The position numbers and the translations under genes were made by a program. The notes below the pieces were generated by a model, which had not been told where the DNA came from, searched no databases, and saw only the letters and a program-made list of their open reading frames with translations. From Geminocystis sp. M7585_C2015_104 (GTDB lineage: Bacteria > Cyanobacteriota > Cyanobacteriia > Cyanobacteriales > Cyanobacteriaceae): 42,934 bases of DNA. This document shows, in pieces, positions 1-10,491 of this stretch. Position 1 is the first letter of the stretch; each line of letters starts with the position of its first letter. The stretch covers positions 1 through 42,934 of the forward strand of contig DVEF01000075.1 of the NCBI GenBank assembly GCA_015295805.1, given 5' to 3'.

Positions 1-366
1 CCTATAGTGCAATAGCTTTACCCTTTCTGCAGGCTTTTCGCCAATAAGGGATTTTAACCACATGAGGAAGGAGAAGGTGGGATACAAGGATACCATCCCC
101 ACCACCAAAAATAGTCCCACCTTCAGCCAAAATACTGTCATAGCCGTATAATAAGCAGTCCCCTTGCCGTAGTAAAATACCCTCAAAAGGCCAGTCACTA
201 AAATGGTTACGGCGGCAATACCATAGGCACTATCTGCCCATAAAATTCGCCACGCCTCTTTGGCTTCTAAATCCTCCTTGAGGGTGAAATACTCAATGGC
301 CAGGGCGGCAAAGATAACTCCTATGCTTAAATAGTGCAAATAAGCAGTAATGGCACTTGCCCACAT
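1..366 (-). CDS. DUF2214 family membrane protein (partial, 3' end off the window)
   Basis: Reading the minus strand from an ATG at 366 gives 122 open codons that run off the left edge. The start MWASAITAYLHYLS and the following hydrophobic segment, then a Gly-rich region around GLLRVFYYGKG and another hydrophobic segment (WLKVGLFLVVGMVSL), match the cyanobacterial DUF2214 integral membrane family as I know it; no biochemical role is established for that family. About three membrane spans are visible in the part present. The C-terminus is missing only because of the window edge. It is divergent from ppk, with about 180 bp between the two starts. Confidence 0.75.
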   Translation of the reverse strand, partial: MWASAITAYLHYLSIGVIFAALAIEYFTLKEDLEAKEAWRILWADSAYGIAAVTILVTGLLRVFYYGKGTAYYTAMTVFWLKVGLFLVVGMVSLYPTFSFLMWLKSLIGEKPAERVKLLHYR

Positions 367-548
367 AAAATTCCCTTTACAAAACTTCAAACTCCTAGCT
401 TAACACGTCTTTGCCTACTCCCCCAAACGTCTCTTGGCCCTTTATCCGGACAATCCTAAGGTATGGCCACCAGTTTCACTTTCCCTGTAATCTTATCTTG
501 GAAAGGGGTTAACATGGTTATGGAAGGCATAGTATTGTTTTTTGGGTA

Positions 549-2735
549 ATGTCACCAAAGAAGGAAAAAACAAAGGGAATGAAGACTGAATATCTGCCTG
601 GGGAGGATATTAACCTTAAAAATCCAGAATACTACTTCAATCGGGAGTTGAGCTGGCTAGAATTTAATTATAGAGTGTTACAAATAGCTTTAAGTGAAAG
701 GACACCCCTGTTGGAAAGACTCAAGTTTACTGCTATTTTCAGTTCCAACCTAGACGAGTTTTTCATGGTGAGGGTGGCAGGGTTAAAACGTCAAGTGGAA
801 GCAGAGGTAACCAAATTAACCCCCGACGGCAGGACCCCTCTTCAACAAATACAGGATATTAACAAGAAACTACGACCCCTTATCAGGCTACAAATAGACA
901 ACTTTGAAAGACTGCGACAGGAGTTGAAAAAATTTGGAGTATACCTGTTAGACTTTGTAGAGCTAAATCTAGAACAGAGACAATACCTTCACGAATACTT
1001 TGCCAATAATATTTTCCCTGTTTTAACGCCCCTGGCAGTGGACCCCAGTCACCCCTTCCCTCACATCTCCAATTTGAGTTTAAACTTAGCGGTGTTGGTG
1101 AAAAATCCCGACACGGGAGAAGAATTATTTGCCAGAGTAAAAGTGCCTAAAACCCTTCCCCGTTTTCTCCCATTACCCCTCCATTTGGCCGATTCCCCGG
1201 AAAATGCCCTCTTTGTTGCAGTACCCTTGGAACAAGTTATAGCTCATCATCTGGATGCCCTCTTCCCAGGCATGGATGTACAAGAGTGCCATGAGTTTCG
1301 TTTAACCCGTGATGCGGATTTAGCCGTACAAGAAGATGAGGCGGATGATTTGCTACAAGCCATTGAACAGGAATTGCGTCGCAGGCATTTTGCAGGCTCA
1401 GCCGTAAGGCTAGAAATTCATCCTAACATGCCTGAGAAAATTAAGCAAATGTTGATGGAGGCATTAGAATTACAACCCATTGACATTTACGAAATAGATG
1501 GTTTACTGGCCCTGAATGACCTATTTTCCCTTATGTCTTTGCCATTACCAGAATTAAAAGATCCTCCCTGGAATGGAGTTGTGCCCCCCCCCTTTGACGA
1601 ATTCCAGAATTTGGAAAACGCTAAGGCTGACAGTGACGAAGACATCAGTGAAGAGTTCTTTGCTATGATCCGTAAGTCGGATCTGTTGGTACACCACCCC
1701 TATCATTCCTTCGCCGCCACTGTGCAACAGTTTATCGTACAGGCCGCCAGGGATCCAAAAGTTCTTGCTATCAAAATGACTCTCTATCGAACCTCTGGTG
1801 ATTCTCCCATTCTACAAGCTCTAATCGAGGCTGCAGAAAGAGGAAAACAGGTGGTAGCCTTAGTAGAATTAAAGGCTCGTTTTGACGAAGAGAATAACAT
1901 AAATTGGGCGCGGCGGCTAGAAAAAGCGGGAGTCCACGTGGTATATGGTATCGTGGGTTTAAAGACACATACTAAAATAGCCCTAGTAGTACGCAAGGAG
2001 AAAGATACAATTCGTCGTTACGTCCACATTGGCACGGGCAACTATAACCCCAAAACTGCTAAACTCTACACAGACTTGGGGTTGATTAGTTGCAGGGAGG
2101 ATTTGGGTGCGGATGTAACTGACTTGTTTAACTACCTTACTGGTTATTCTAGACAAAAATCCTACCGCAAGTTGTTAGTTGCCCCCGTGACTATGCGGGA
2201 TAGAATCATCGCCATGATCGATAGGGAAGCAGAAAATGTCCGCAATGGGGGCACTGGCCGTATTGTTGCTAAAATGAATGCCCTGGTAGATGTTCAAGTA
2301 ATTCGGGCTCTGTATCGTGCCTCCCGTGCCGGTGTTAAAATCGACTTGATTGTGCGTGGTATTTGCTGTCTTCGTCCTGGCTTAGAGGGTATTAGTGATA
2401 ATATCAAGGTTATTAGTATTGTTGGCCGCTTTTTGGAACACTCTCGTATTTTCTACTTCTACAATAATGGTAGAGAAGAAGTATACATTGGTAGCGCAGA
2501 CTGGATGACTCGTAATCTATCCCGTCGTGTGGAAACTGTAACACCTGTAGAAGAGCCAAAGTTGATGAAACAGTTACAAGAGATTCTGGGGGTAATGCTT
2601 GCAGACAATTGTCATGCCTGGGAGTTACAAAGTGATGGCAGTTATGTGAGACGACAGCCCAAACCTGGCGAAAAGGAAATTATTGCCCAAGAAACTCTTA
2701 TGCAAATGGCTCTAGAAACTAGTAATATGATCTGA
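549..2735 (+). CDS. ppk: Polyphosphate kinase PPK1
   Basis: Makes inorganic polyphosphate reversibly from ATP through a phospho-histidine intermediate. At 728 aa it matches the usual length of bacterial PPK1. The N-terminal domain carries FNRELSWLEFN (residues 30-40) and SSNLDEFFMVRVAG (about 65-78), both typical. The two phospholipase-D-like catalytic domains carry the conserved LKTHTK, in which His474 is the expected phosphorylated residue (His435 in E. coli), and HIGTGNYNPKTAKLYTD with His493. The start at 549 lacks a clear Shine-Dalgarno; an in-frame ATG at 579, preceded by purine-rich sequence, would remove only ten non-conserved residues. A DUF3493 gene follows after 22 bp. Phosphate-responsive control is plausible, but no Pho box was identified. 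Confidence 0.97.
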   Translation: MSPKKEKTKGMKTEYLPGEDINLKNPEYYFNRELSWLEFNYRVLQIALSERTPLLERLKFTAIFSSNLDEFFMVRVAGLKRQVEAEVTKLTPDGRTPLQQIQDINKKLRPLIRLQIDNFERLRQELKKFGVYLLDFVELNLEQRQYLHEYFANNIFPVLTPLAVDPSHPFPHISNLSLNLAVLVKNPDTGEELFARVKVPKTLPRFLPLPLHLADSPENALFVAVPLEQVIAHHLDALFPGMDVQECHEFRLTRDADLAVQEDEADDLLQAIEQELRRRHFAGSAVRLEIHPNMPEKIKQMLMEALELQPIDIYEIDGLLALNDLFSLMSLPLPELKDPPWNGVVPPPFDEFQNLENAKADSDEDISEEFFAMIRKSDLLVHHPYHSFAATVQQFIVQAARDPKVLAIKMTLYRTSGDSPILQALIEAAERGKQVVALVELKARFDEENNINWARRLEKAGVHVVYGIVGLKTHTKIALVVRKEKDTIRRYVHIGTGNYNPKTAKLYTDLGLISCREDLGADVTDLFNYLTGYSRQKSYRKLLVAPVTMRDRIIAMIDREAENVRNGGTGRIVAKMNALVDVQVIRALYRASRAGVKIDLIVRGICCLRPGLEGISDNIKVISIVGRFLEHSRIFYFYNNGREEVYIGSADWMTRNLSRRVETVTPVEEPKLMKQLQEILGVMLADNCHAWELQSDGSYVRRQPKPGEKEIIAQETLMQMALETSNMI

Positions 2736-2757
2736 TATCCTAATATTGATTTTTTCC

Positions 2758-3018
2758 ATGGACAAGCACAATAATCATCCCCATTCACAGAAATACGCTC
2801 AATTAAAGGCAGAAATAAAGGCCCCTTATAAGGGCCTTAGGAAACTATTTTATTTCACTTTCGCTGCCTCTGGTTTCATTGGCATTTTTTTTATTGTGCC
2901 CCGTATTATAAACGGGCAAAATATTTCTGAAAATTTCTATAATCTTTTTGTCCAAATTGCAGTTGTAACTATCATGGTTCTTCTTTATCTTCGGGAGGAT
3001 AGAGACAAGAAAAAATAA
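2758..3018 (+). CDS. DUF3493 small membrane protein
   Basis: An 86-aa protein from the ATG at 2758; an in-frame TTG at 2746 would add four residues, and neither has a good ribosome site. The sequence KYAQLKAEIKAPYKGLRK followed by a hydrophobic helix containing ASGFIGIFF and a second helix (FVQIAVVTIMVLLYL) is the pattern of the cyanobacterial/plastid DUF3493 family; relatives have been linked to photosystem II accumulation in plants, but the function here is not shown. It lies just downstream of ppk in the same direction and ends 1 bp from the convergent psiE-type gene. Confidence 0.7.
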   Translation: MDKHNNHPHSQKYAQLKAEIKAPYKGLRKLFYFTFAASGFIGIFFIVPRIINGQNISENFYNLFVQIAVVTIMVLLYLREDRDKKK

Positions 3019-3019
3019 C

Positions 3020-3487
3020 CTAATCCCCTTCCTTTTTTCTATTTACATAGTAAATTATGCCATAACTGCCAGCCAAACACAAGATTCCAAGCCCCAGACT
3101 CACTATACTGCTTTTGTCATACTTCTCCGGGTTAAAAATTATTATTTTCCTAGCCACGGCAATCATTGCTGTTATTAAAACCAGCTCCAGTTGCACAATG
3201 TGCTTACGCAAATACACTGTTATATTCTCTAATAACTCCAGGGCAATTAACACATTCAAAAAAAGGCCAAAAATGTCTACTAAAGTGTTGTTCAAAAAAC
3301 CTATTTTTTCGTCGAACAACAAGTCAGATAATAGGACATAAATTAAGTCAAAAATAGAAACGAATATAACAACAATTAGCGCCAGGGAGAGAATTTTTGA
3401 AACAATATTCTCAGTTATATGAATTAAAGCCATGAAACTTTTGTCCGGTAACAGGGTAAATAAGAAATACCAAAGTCTCTTTAGCAT
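3020..3487 (-). CDS. PsiE-family (phosphate-starvation-inducible) membrane protein
   Basis: A 155-aa protein with about four membrane segments. The motif LELLENITVYLRKHIVQLELV followed by ITAMIAVARKIII is the core of the PsiE family (PF06146), whose E. coli founder is induced by phosphate starvation and cAMP-CRP; its biochemical role is unknown. Here it is convergent with ppk and the DUF3493 gene, and nearness to a polyphosphate kinase fits a phosphate theme, though this is inference only. It starts 107 bp from purL, which points the other way, so the 3488-3594 gap must hold both promoters. Confidence 0.75.
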   Translation of the reverse strand: MLKRLWYFLFTLLPDKSFMALIHITENIVSKILSLALIVVIFVSIFDLIYVLLSDLLFDEKIGFLNNTLVDIFGLFLNVLIALELLENITVYLRKHIVQLELVLITAMIAVARKIIIFNPEKYDKSSIVSLGLGILCLAGSYGIIYYVNRKKEGD

Positions 3488-3594
3488 ATAAAAATTGGAA
3501 GAAGTAATAAAATAAAACCATCAGAGGCCAAAAGACAGCTCCCGATTACTGGTATATTGTATCTGGTGTCTGTGACAGGGTTAAGAGGGATTCC

Positions 3595-5904
3595 ATGAAA
3601 AAAAAACAGGCAGCAATAGAAACAGCACCCTTCCCAGCGGAAGAAATAGCCGCCGAGGGGATTAAACCAGAAGAGTATGAGGAAATAGTAAAAAGACTGG
3701 GAAGACACCCCAATAAGGCAGAATTGGGGATGTTCGGGGTGATGTGGTCAGAACACTGTTGTTATAAGAATTCTAAACCGTTATTGTCCCAATTTCCCAC
3801 CCAGGGAGAGAGAATACTAGTAGGTCCTGGAGAAAACGCGGGCGTGGTAGACTTTGGTAATGGCCTAAGAATAGCCTTTAAAATAGAATCCCACAACCAT
3901 CCCAGCGCCATCGAGCCATTTCAAGGGGCCGCCACAGGAGTAGGGGGTATACTTCGGGATATATTCACCATGGGGGCACGCCCCATCGCCGTTTTGAATT
4001 CCCTTCGCTTTGGCAATCTAGATAACCCCCATGTCAAACGAATATTCCAGGGAGTAGTAGCCGGTATCTCCCATTATGGCAATTGTGTGGGAGTGCCCAC
4101 CGTGGGGGGTGAGGTGTATTTTGATGCCGCCTATAAGGATAACCCCCTGGTGAATGTGATGGCTATAGGATTGATGGAAACGGAAGAAATTGTAAAGTCA
4201 GCCGCCAAGGGGATAGGAAATCCTGTACTATACGTAGGCTCAACTACCGGCAGGGATGGCATGGGAGGTGCCAGTTTTGCTAGTGCCGAGTTGACAGAAG
4301 ACTCCATAGACCATCGTCCTGCCGTCCAGGTGGGAGATCCCTTCCTGGAAAAATGCCTCATTGAAGCCTGTCTCGAGGCATTTAAAACAGGGGCAGTGGT
4401 GGCAGCACAGGACATGGGCGCCGCCGGCATTACCTGTTCCACCTCGGAGATGGCGGCAAAAGGAGGTGTGGGCATCGAACTGGATTTGGATAAAATCCCC
4501 GCTAGGGAAACCGGCATGACTGCCTACGAATACCTCCTTTCGGAATCCCAGGAAAGAATGCTGTTGGTGGCCGAAAAAGGCAGGGAAGACGAGTTGATTG
4601 CTATCTTCAAACGCTGGGGATTACACGCTGTAGTGGCTGGACGGGTTATAGCTGAACCAGTAGTACGTATCCTCCACCAGGGCAACATTGCGGCTGAGGT
4701 ACCAGCCACCGCCCTCGCCGAAAATACCCCCGTTTATCACCGAGAAGTCCTGTCCGAACCTCCCTCCTATGTTCAAAAAGCATGGTCTTGGACCCCCCTA
4801 CAGCTACCTCAAGACAACGAAAAGGGCATTTTAGGGCAAAAATGGGGTGATGTCCTCCTAAAACTCCTAGATAGCCCTTCCATTGCCTCTAAAAAATGGG
4901 TATACCGCCAATATGACTACCAGGTACAAAACAATACGGCAGTGTTACCCGGTAGAGCAGATGCAGCGGTAATCCGGTTAAGGCAGTTGGATGAAAGTCC
5001 AGGGGGAGCTATTATTGGTTTGGCGGCTACTACAGATTGTAATGGGAGATATGTATATCTAGACCCCCACAGAGGTGCGGCATTGGCAGTGGCAGAAGCA
5101 GCCAGAAACCTAAGTTGTGTGGGTGCAACCCCAGTGGCTGTAACGGACAATTTGAATTTCGGCAGCCCGGAAAATCCAATAGGCTATTGGCAGTTATACC
5201 ATGCCTGTAGGGGAATAGCAGAGGCTTGTAGCCGATTCAATACTCCCGTTACTGGGGGCAATGTGTCCCTATATAACGAAACCATTGACAAGGAAGGTAA
5301 CCCCCAGCCTATCTATCCTACCCCTGTTATTGGCATGATTGGCATTATACCTGATATTAGAAGGGCAGTAGGACTGTCCTGGCAGCAAGAGGGAGATTTG
5401 ATATATCTCTTAGGAGAGTTTAACCCCACCCTTGGGGCATCCGAATACCTCGCGCTCATCCACAATACTGTAGCCGGCAAACCCCCCCATTTGGACTATG
5501 ATTTGGAAAAACAGGTACAATCTGCTTGTCGTAAGGGGATTCATCTTGGCTATGTAAAATCTGCCCATGACTGTGCGGAGGGTGGTATTGCTGTTGCCTT
5601 GGCTGAGTGTTGTATTGCCTCCCAACTAGGTTGTCAGGTAACTGTCTGCCATCCCAACAAACGGTTTGATGAGTTGTTATTCGGCGAGATAGCGAGTGTT
5701 ATTGTTGTTTCTGTTTCCCCCCAGCAGCAAACCGCCTGGGAAGCCCTTTTACAAGAAAATCTGGGTAGCAGTTGGCAACTAATAGGGGTAGTGGGTGGCA
5801 ATTTTCTCACTATCACCGGCAACAACGTCAGTCTGTTAGAATTACCCCTATCCGACATCACCGAAACCTGGACTACGGCCATTTCCAGACGATTGTCTTT
5901 TTAG
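3595..5904 (+). CDS. purL: Phosphoribosylformylglycinamidine synthase subunit PurL
   Basis: ATP-dependent amidation of FGAR to FGAM, the fourth step of purine synthesis, with ammonia supplied by PurQ and the small PurS subunit. At 769 aa it is the small (Gram-positive/cyanobacterial) type of PurL without a fused glutaminase. Typical motifs are [15 protein letters not shown] near residue 50, [21 protein letters not shown] at about 100-120 and the second-half repeat with [14 protein letters not shown]. The start is supported by AAGAGGGA a few bases upstream of the ATG. purS and purQ are not in the window. An aldo/keto reductase gene starts 6 bp after its stop. Confidence 0.97.
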   Translation: MKKKQAAIETAPFPAEEIAAEGIKPEEYEEIVKRLGRHPNKAELGMFGVMWSEHCCYKNSKPLLSQFPTQGERILVGPGENAGVVDFGNGLRIAFKIESHNHPSAIEPFQGAATGVGGILRDIFTMGARPIAVLNSLRFGNLDNPHVKRIFQGVVAGISHYGNCVGVPTVGGEVYFDAAYKDNPLVNVMAIGLMETEEIVKSAAKGIGNPVLYVGSTTGRDGMGGASFASAELTEDSIDHRPAVQVGDPFLEKCLIEACLEAFKTGAVVAAQDMGAAGITCSTSEMAAKGGVGIELDLDKIPARETGMTAYEYLLSESQERMLLVAEKGREDELIAIFKRWGLHAVVAGRVIAEPVVRILHQGNIAAEVPATALAENTPVYHREVLSEPPSYVQKAWSWTPLQLPQDNEKGILGQKWGDVLLKLLDSPSIASKKWVYRQYDYQVQNNTAVLPGRADAAVIRLRQLDESPGGAIIGLAATTDCNGRYVYLDPHRGAALAVAEAARNLSCVGATPVAVTDNLNFGSPENPIGYWQLYHACRGIAEACSRFNTPVTGGNVSLYNETIDKEGNPQPIYPTPVIGMIGIIPDIRRAVGLSWQQEGDLIYLLGEFNPTLGASEYLALIHNTVAGKPPHLDYDLEKQVQSACRKGIHLGYVKSAHDCAEGGIAVALAECCIASQLGCQVTVCHPNKRFDELLFGEIASVIVVSVSPQQQTAWEALLQENLGSSWQLIGVVGGNFLTITGNNVSLLELPLSDITETWTTAISRRLSF

Positions 5905-5910
5905 GATACA

Positions 5911-7077
5911 ATGGGAGGGGCTAAAAATATACCCCACCCCACCTTCATGAAGTACCGTCGTTTCGGCAAAACTGGATTAAACTTGTCGGTTTTCTCCCTG
6001 GGGTTGATGCGTTGTTGCTACAGTGAAGAACAAATGTATGCAACTGTAGCTAGAGCATTGGAATTGGGAGTCAACCACCTGGAAATGGCTAGGGCTTATG
6101 GGGATAGTGAATTGTATTTAGGACGTGTTTTAAAAAGACTCCAATACCCCAGAGAGAGGGTAATTATAACTACTAAGTTTATACCAGTGGATAAACCTCA
6201 ACTCTATCAACAATATCTGGATGAATCGTTACGGAGGCTAAAGGTAGACTATATTGACTGTGTGGCAATTCATGGGGTAAACACCTGGCAGCATCTGGAA
6301 TTACTGACAAGGGACAATAGTTGTCTGACAGTGTTGCAAGAGGCTAAAGAAGCGGGGAAAATTGGTCATATTGGTTTTTCCACCCATGGCACTTCTGATA
6401 TTATCAAAGCAACCATAGAAACGGGGTTGTTTGAGTTTGTTAATCTCCACTACTACTTCTTCTTCCAACGCCATAACCCCATAATAGACTTGGCATACAA
6501 AATGGATTTGGGGGTGTTTATTATCTCCCCAGCTGATAAGGGGGGGCGTTTGTATCAACCTCCTGCTAAACTACAACAAGTCTGTCATCCCTTCCACCCC
6601 CTTCTGTTAACCTATCGTTTCCTTCTGGCAGATAAACGCATTACCACCCTGAGTATGGGCCCTAGCAATCCAGAGGAGTTAGATTTTCCCCTCTCGGTGG
6701 CAGACGAGGATGGAAAGTTGACACCAGAAGAGTCAGCGGCTTTAGAGAAAATCACCACCACCCTAAAACATACCCTTGCTGCCGACTACTGTGCTCAATG
6801 TTACCAGTGTTTGCCCTGTCCAGAGGGCATTAACATCCCTGAGATTCTCCGGTTGCGCAATCTGGGGGTGGGATTAGAGATGACAGAATACGCCCAGTAT
6901 CGCTATCAGATGTTTGAAAATGCTGGACACTGGTTTTGGGGTAAAAAAGGTGACAAGTGTACCTCTTGTGGCGACTGTCTACCTCGTTGTCCTTGTAATC
7001 TTAACATACCCCAATTGCTACAAGATGCCCATACTCGTTTCAATGGAAGCCCTCGTAGACGTCTATGGGAAGACTAG
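5911..7077 (+). CDS. Aldo/keto reductase with C-terminal 4Fe-4S ferredoxin-like domain
   Basis: The first 280 or so residues form an aldo/keto reductase barrel: MKYRRFGKTGLNLSVFSLGL, the active-site-like region HLEMARAYGDSE and the barrel strand YIDCVAIHGVN. The last 90 residues carry two iron-sulfur cysteine clusters, CAQCYQCLPC and CTSCGDCLPRC, each able to bind a [4Fe-4S] centre. Fused AKR-ferredoxin proteins are a known family with unclear substrates. The start at 5911 is preceded by AGGA at good spacing inside the purL stop region; an ATG at 5947 (MKYRRF) is where many homologs begin but has no ribosome site. It ends 4 bp before the convergent ABC gene. Confidence 0.88.
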   Translation: MGGAKNIPHPTFMKYRRFGKTGLNLSVFSLGLMRCCYSEEQMYATVARALELGVNHLEMARAYGDSELYLGRVLKRLQYPRERVIITTKFIPVDKPQLYQQYLDESLRRLKVDYIDCVAIHGVNTWQHLELLTRDNSCLTVLQEAKEAGKIGHIGFSTHGTSDIIKATIETGLFEFVNLHYYFFFQRHNPIIDLAYKMDLGVFIISPADKGGRLYQPPAKLQQVCHPFHPLLLTYRFLLADKRITTLSMGPSNPEELDFPLSVADEDGKLTPEESAALEKITTTLKHTLAADYCAQCYQCLPCPEGINIPEILRLRNLGVGLEMTEYAQYRYQMFENAGHWFWGKKGDKCTSCGDCLPRCPCNLNIPQLLQDAHTRFNGSPRRRLWED

Positions 7078-7081
7078 CAGT

Positions 7082-8026
7082 CTAGGATACCTGTTTATGC
7101 CCCAGTTTGAAGAAGATAGTTTCTAAATCCTCCTGTTGGCAGTGATAGTCACAAACGGGAATCCCCCCGACAACTAAAACTTTGAGAAACTCCGCCATCT
7201 CCGCCTCACTGCCGTCAAACTCCAGTTTATACCGTCTCCCCTGTTTCTCCCAATCCCTAACATTACGGCAATTGTTTAATTCCCTCTCTAGCCTCTCCTC
7301 CTCCCCCAATACAGTAATGTGAACAAATCTCCTCCCCAAACGTTGATATAATTCTGCAAGGGGGGTACTTTCCACCAGAAACCCTAATTCCATAATGCCT
7401 ATGGCAGTACACAATTCAGCCAAGTCCGACAAAACGTGAGAGGATATTAGTATTGTCATCCCCGCCTCTCTCAGTACTTTGATTATATTACAAAACTCCC
7501 TACGGGCAATGGGATCCAATCCAGATACGGGTTCGTCCAAGAGTAATACCAAAGGCTGGTGGATAATAGTCCTAGCTAGACTTAGTCTTTGTTTCATCCC
7601 CCTAGAAAGGGTAGAAATATCCGAGTTTCGTTTGTACTCTAGTTGTACTAATTCTAGAACCTCGGAGAGACGGCGATGTCTTTGGGATGGGGGGACATTG
7701 TATAGACGGGCAAAATATTCCAGATATTCAATAACAGTCAAATCCTCATAGACAGGAAAATCATCGGGCAGGTAGCCTATATACTGTTTCAGGCGAGAGG
7801 AAGAGGAGTCAGTAGATAGCCTTTCGCCAAAAAGATAAATTTCCCCCTTGCTGGGGGTTTCCGCCGTTGCCAGCATGCGAATTAACGTGGTTTTGCCAGC
7901 ACCATTAGGCCCAATTAAACCATAAACTTCCCCCTTTTTCACCTCCAAGTCGACGTTATTAACAGCAATATGTCTCTCAAATCTTTTAGTCAAACCGACA
8001 GTTAAAATGGCTGTCTCCGACAACAT
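7082..8026 (-). CDS. ABC transporter ATP-binding protein (CcmA/ABC-2 type)
   Basis: A 314-aa ATPase with Walker A GPNGAGKTT (residues 39-47), signature LSRGMKQR (140-147) and Walker B LLLDEP (161-166), followed by an extra C-terminal domain of about 90 residues, as in ABC-2-type exporters. The partner permease is not adjacent. Upstream is queC, whose stop lies 4 bp before this start; the GGGGGA ribosome site sits inside the end of queC, so the two are probably translationally coupled. The substrate cannot be inferred. The hlyD-type adaptor further upstream is unlikely to be its partner, because such adaptors work with ATPases fused to membrane domains. Confidence 0.93.
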   Translation of the reverse strand: MLSETAILTVGLTKRFERHIAVNNVDLEVKKGEVYGLIGPNGAGKTTLIRMLATAETPSKGEIYLFGERLSTDSSSSRLKQYIGYLPDDFPVYEDLTVIEYLEYFARLYNVPPSQRHRRLSEVLELVQLEYKRNSDISTLSRGMKQRLSLARTIIHQPLVLLLDEPVSGLDPIARREFCNIIKVLREAGMTILISSHVLSDLAELCTAIGIMELGFLVESTPLAELYQRLGRRFVHITVLGEEERLERELNNCRNVRDWEKQGRRYKLEFDGSEAEMAEFLKVLVVGGIPVCDYHCQQEDLETIFFKLGHKQVS

Positions 8027-8030
8027 ATTT

Positions 8031-8705
8031 TCATCCCCCAGTGTTAACTAATTCCGGATAGCCTGCCTCTATCAAAGCCTTGTTACGAATGCGACAAGAG
8101 TCACAAACCCCACAAGGTTTTTCTCCTCCCTGATAACAAGACCAGGTTTCTTCAATTGGTACACTTAAACTAATAGCCTTTTTTACTATTTCCACCTTAG
8201 ACAGTTGGATAAGGGGGGCAACCAGCTTTGGCGCCTTTCCCTCGATACCAGCCTTGGAAGAGAGATTGGCCAGCCGCTGAAAAGCCTCTAGGTATTCCGG
8301 ACGACAATCAGGATAACCAGAATAGTCAATGGCGTTGACACCCAAGTATATTGCTTCTGCTTCCACCGCCTCTGCTAGGGAAAGGGCGATGGCAATGAAT
8401 ACTGTGTTACGCCCGGGTACATAGGTAGAAGGGATAATATTAGGATTAACACCTTCTTGGGGCACAGGTAGACTAGTATCAGTAAGAGAAGAGCCACCCC
8501 AGAGGGAAAGATTCACCTCCACGATAAAATGTTTCCGGATACCCAGTTTTGGTGCCAGTTTTTTTGCCGCTTCTAATTCCCTTACATGTCTTTGGCCATA
8601 ATGGAAGGATAGTCCAATAGTCTCATAGCCATCCTCCCTTGCAATTGCCGCCACTGTTGCCGAGTCTAATCCTCCCGACAATAATACTACCGCCTTTTTT
8701 GCCAT
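8031..8705 (-). CDS. queC: 7-cyano-7-deazaguanine (preQ0) synthase QueC
   Basis: Converts 7-carboxy-7-deazaguanine to preQ0 using ATP and ammonia, in queuosine synthesis. The 224-aa protein has the PP-loop SGGLDS at residues 10-15 and the zinc-binding cysteines 190, 198, 201 and 204 (C-x7-C-x2-C-x2-C), all as expected for QueC. The ribosome site AGGG lies a few bases before the ATG. It is third in a run of four co-directional genes, 11 bp after the hlyD-type gene. No other queuosine gene is in the window. Confidence 0.96.
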   Translation of the reverse strand: MAKKAVVLLSGGLDSATVAAIAREDGYETIGLSFHYGQRHVRELEAAKKLAPKLGIRKHFIVEVNLSLWGGSSLTDTSLPVPQEGVNPNIIPSTYVPGRNTVFIAIALSLAEAVEAEAIYLGVNAIDYSGYPDCRPEYLEAFQRLANLSSKAGIEGKAPKLVAPLIQLSKVEIVKKAISLSVPIEETWSCYQGGEKPCGVCDSCRIRNKALIEAGYPELVNTGG

Positions 8706-8716
8706 TGCCCTGTTGT

Positions 8717-10459
8717 TTATCTTACCTGCTTGAGGGTTTCTACTCCCTTTGTAAATTGTTCTGTAAATAGACTTAATACAGTTCTTTTCTCCCTCACCTT
8801 AATATTAACAGTAACAGACATACCAGATTGCAAGTCCACCGGTTGACCCCGAACTATCAGTTTTTGGGATTCCAAGTCTATTTTCACGGGAAAACGATAA
8901 AAGTTGTAAATCTGATTTGGTTCTAGGGCATCAGAGCCGACAAAATAGACTCTACCCTTAATATCACCAAATTCACTATAGGGGAAGGCGTCAATACGTA
9001 CATCTGCCTTTTGTCCAACTTCCACAAAACCGATGTCCTTATTGGTAACATAAACTTCGGCAACTAGGGGATTTTCTGGGCCTGGGTCCGGTACAATTTT
9101 CAACAGAGTCTCCCCTTGTCCAGTCTTAGGCACAAAACCGGGATTGGCCTTTAAATCAAACACCACCCCTGACACTGGGGCTTTTAGTTCCTGATATTTA
9201 ATTGTCTGTTTTGCCACACTAATTTGACCGTTCAACTCCGCTATTTTCTTCTCATTTTCTAAGATTAATTTGTTTATTTGACTGTCTATGTCAGCGAGGC
9301 GTTTTAGGTTTTCTGCTAGACGCTCTCTTATTTCCTTTCTGGTGACATCAAGGGCATTTTTATATTTCTGTTGCGACTGACGAATATTGGCCACAATACG
9401 CTCATTCTCTTCTTCTAGTTGTCTAATTTCCGCCAGGCGGTTTTGGATTTGTTGTTGTTGTTTTTTCCTTTCAATCTCCCCATCAGCCCGCAATTGAATC
9501 ACTTCTTTTTGGCTACTCATTACCCGCTGTTTTTGCCTTTCTAATTGCAGTTTTGCTAGGGCGCCTTCTTCCGCAAGAGGGGAGAGGGTGTTTAGAATAT
9601 TTTGGTCTATTTTCAGTATTTCCTCTGCCTTAGCAATGGCCTGCCGATTCCGTTGTTCAATTTTTTTTAGTACCAATTCCTCCTCACGTAATTGTTGACG
9701 GGCATTATTAAGTCTAGCCTGATTTTGACTTAATTGGTGTTCCCATTGAGTAATTTCCCACTTGGCAGCCAAGGCGCGGGAGTTTAATTCACTCAAGAGT
9801 GTATCCAATCTTGCCTTCTCTTCTGGGGCAAGGGCGCTAATGTTCTTGTTTTCCCCCAAGAAAACCTCAAAAAGTTGGTTTTCTGCCACCAAAGCTGCCC
9901 TATTCAGGGCTAAAGCCGAGATTTCTGCCGGCAGATTCAGTTTTAATAATTCCCTTTCCACTAGCGTGGGAGTGAGGGAAGCCTGGGTGAGGGCACGATA
10001 GAATTTATTTTCTTGTAAGAGGGTGTTTTTAATCTTCTCTAGAGACTGTAATTGGGCTCGACTGGCTTCTGAGTCGAAGACTACCAGGGTTTGACCCTGT
10101 TTTATATGCTGTCCATCTTTGATTTTTACCTCTCTGACCACCCCTGACAAGGGCGCCTGGATTTCCTTAACTGTGCCCTTTGGTTTCAATTGCCCCCTCG
10201 CCATCACCACCTGTTCAATTTCGGCGGTAGCCGCCCAGACAATACTACATACAGTCACCCCCATAAGACTCCAGGCGGTGGCCCTCGACCACACGGGTGT
10301 AGGTCTTAAAACTACATCTTGGTCAAAGCCCGATAAATCCAGATTGACTTCCTGGGTGTCCTCCTTCTGGTTACTGTCATATATCACACTAGCTGATGAC
10401 AAGTCGTCTATACTTTCCTTGCCATTTCTTTCATGTTTCCTGTTGTCAGTTTGAATCAT
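8717..10459 (-). CDS. HlyD-family membrane fusion (periplasmic adaptor) protein
   Basis: A 580-aa protein with a hydrophilic N-terminus, one membrane span at about residues 61-79, a biotinyl-lipoyl-like half motif ([22 protein letters not shown]), a long Lys/Glu/Gln-rich helical hairpin of about 270 residues, then the second half motif ending [15 protein letters not shown] and a beta-barrel domain. This is the plan of type I secretion adaptors, which link an inner-membrane ABC exporter to a TolC-type channel. The GAGGTGG ribosome site supports the start. No fused ABC exporter or TolC gene is nearby, so its partners must lie elsewhere. It sits 32 bp after the permease gene. Confidence 0.9.
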   Translation of the reverse strand: MIQTDNRKHERNGKESIDDLSSASVIYDSNQKEDTQEVNLDLSGFDQDVVLRPTPVWSRATAWSLMGVTVCSIVWAATAEIEQVVMARGQLKPKGTVKEIQAPLSGVVREVKIKDGQHIKQGQTLVVFDSEASRAQLQSLEKIKNTLLQENKFYRALTQASLTPTLVERELLKLNLPAEISALALNRAALVAENQLFEVFLGENKNISALAPEEKARLDTLLSELNSRALAAKWEITQWEHQLSQNQARLNNARQQLREEELVLKKIEQRNRQAIAKAEEILKIDQNILNTLSPLAEEGALAKLQLERQKQRVMSSQKEVIQLRADGEIERKKQQQQIQNRLAEIRQLEEENERIVANIRQSQQKYKNALDVTRKEIRERLAENLKRLADIDSQINKLILENEKKIAELNGQISVAKQTIKYQELKAPVSGVVFDLKANPGFVPKTGQGETLLKIVPDPGPENPLVAEVYVTNKDIGFVEVGQKADVRIDAFPYSEFGDIKGRVYFVGSDALEPNQIYNFYRFPVKIDLESQKLIVRGQPVDLQSGMSVTVNIKVREKRTVLSLFTEQFTKGVETLKQVR

Positions 10460-10491
10460 ACTTCCACCTCTATTCTCCTAGCTATACAAGT

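Noticed and set aside
7082-10459. HlyD-type adaptor plus ABC ATPase as a type I secretion pair
   Set aside because: The ATPase is a lone ABC-2 type subunit, not the membrane-fused exporter that such adaptors need.
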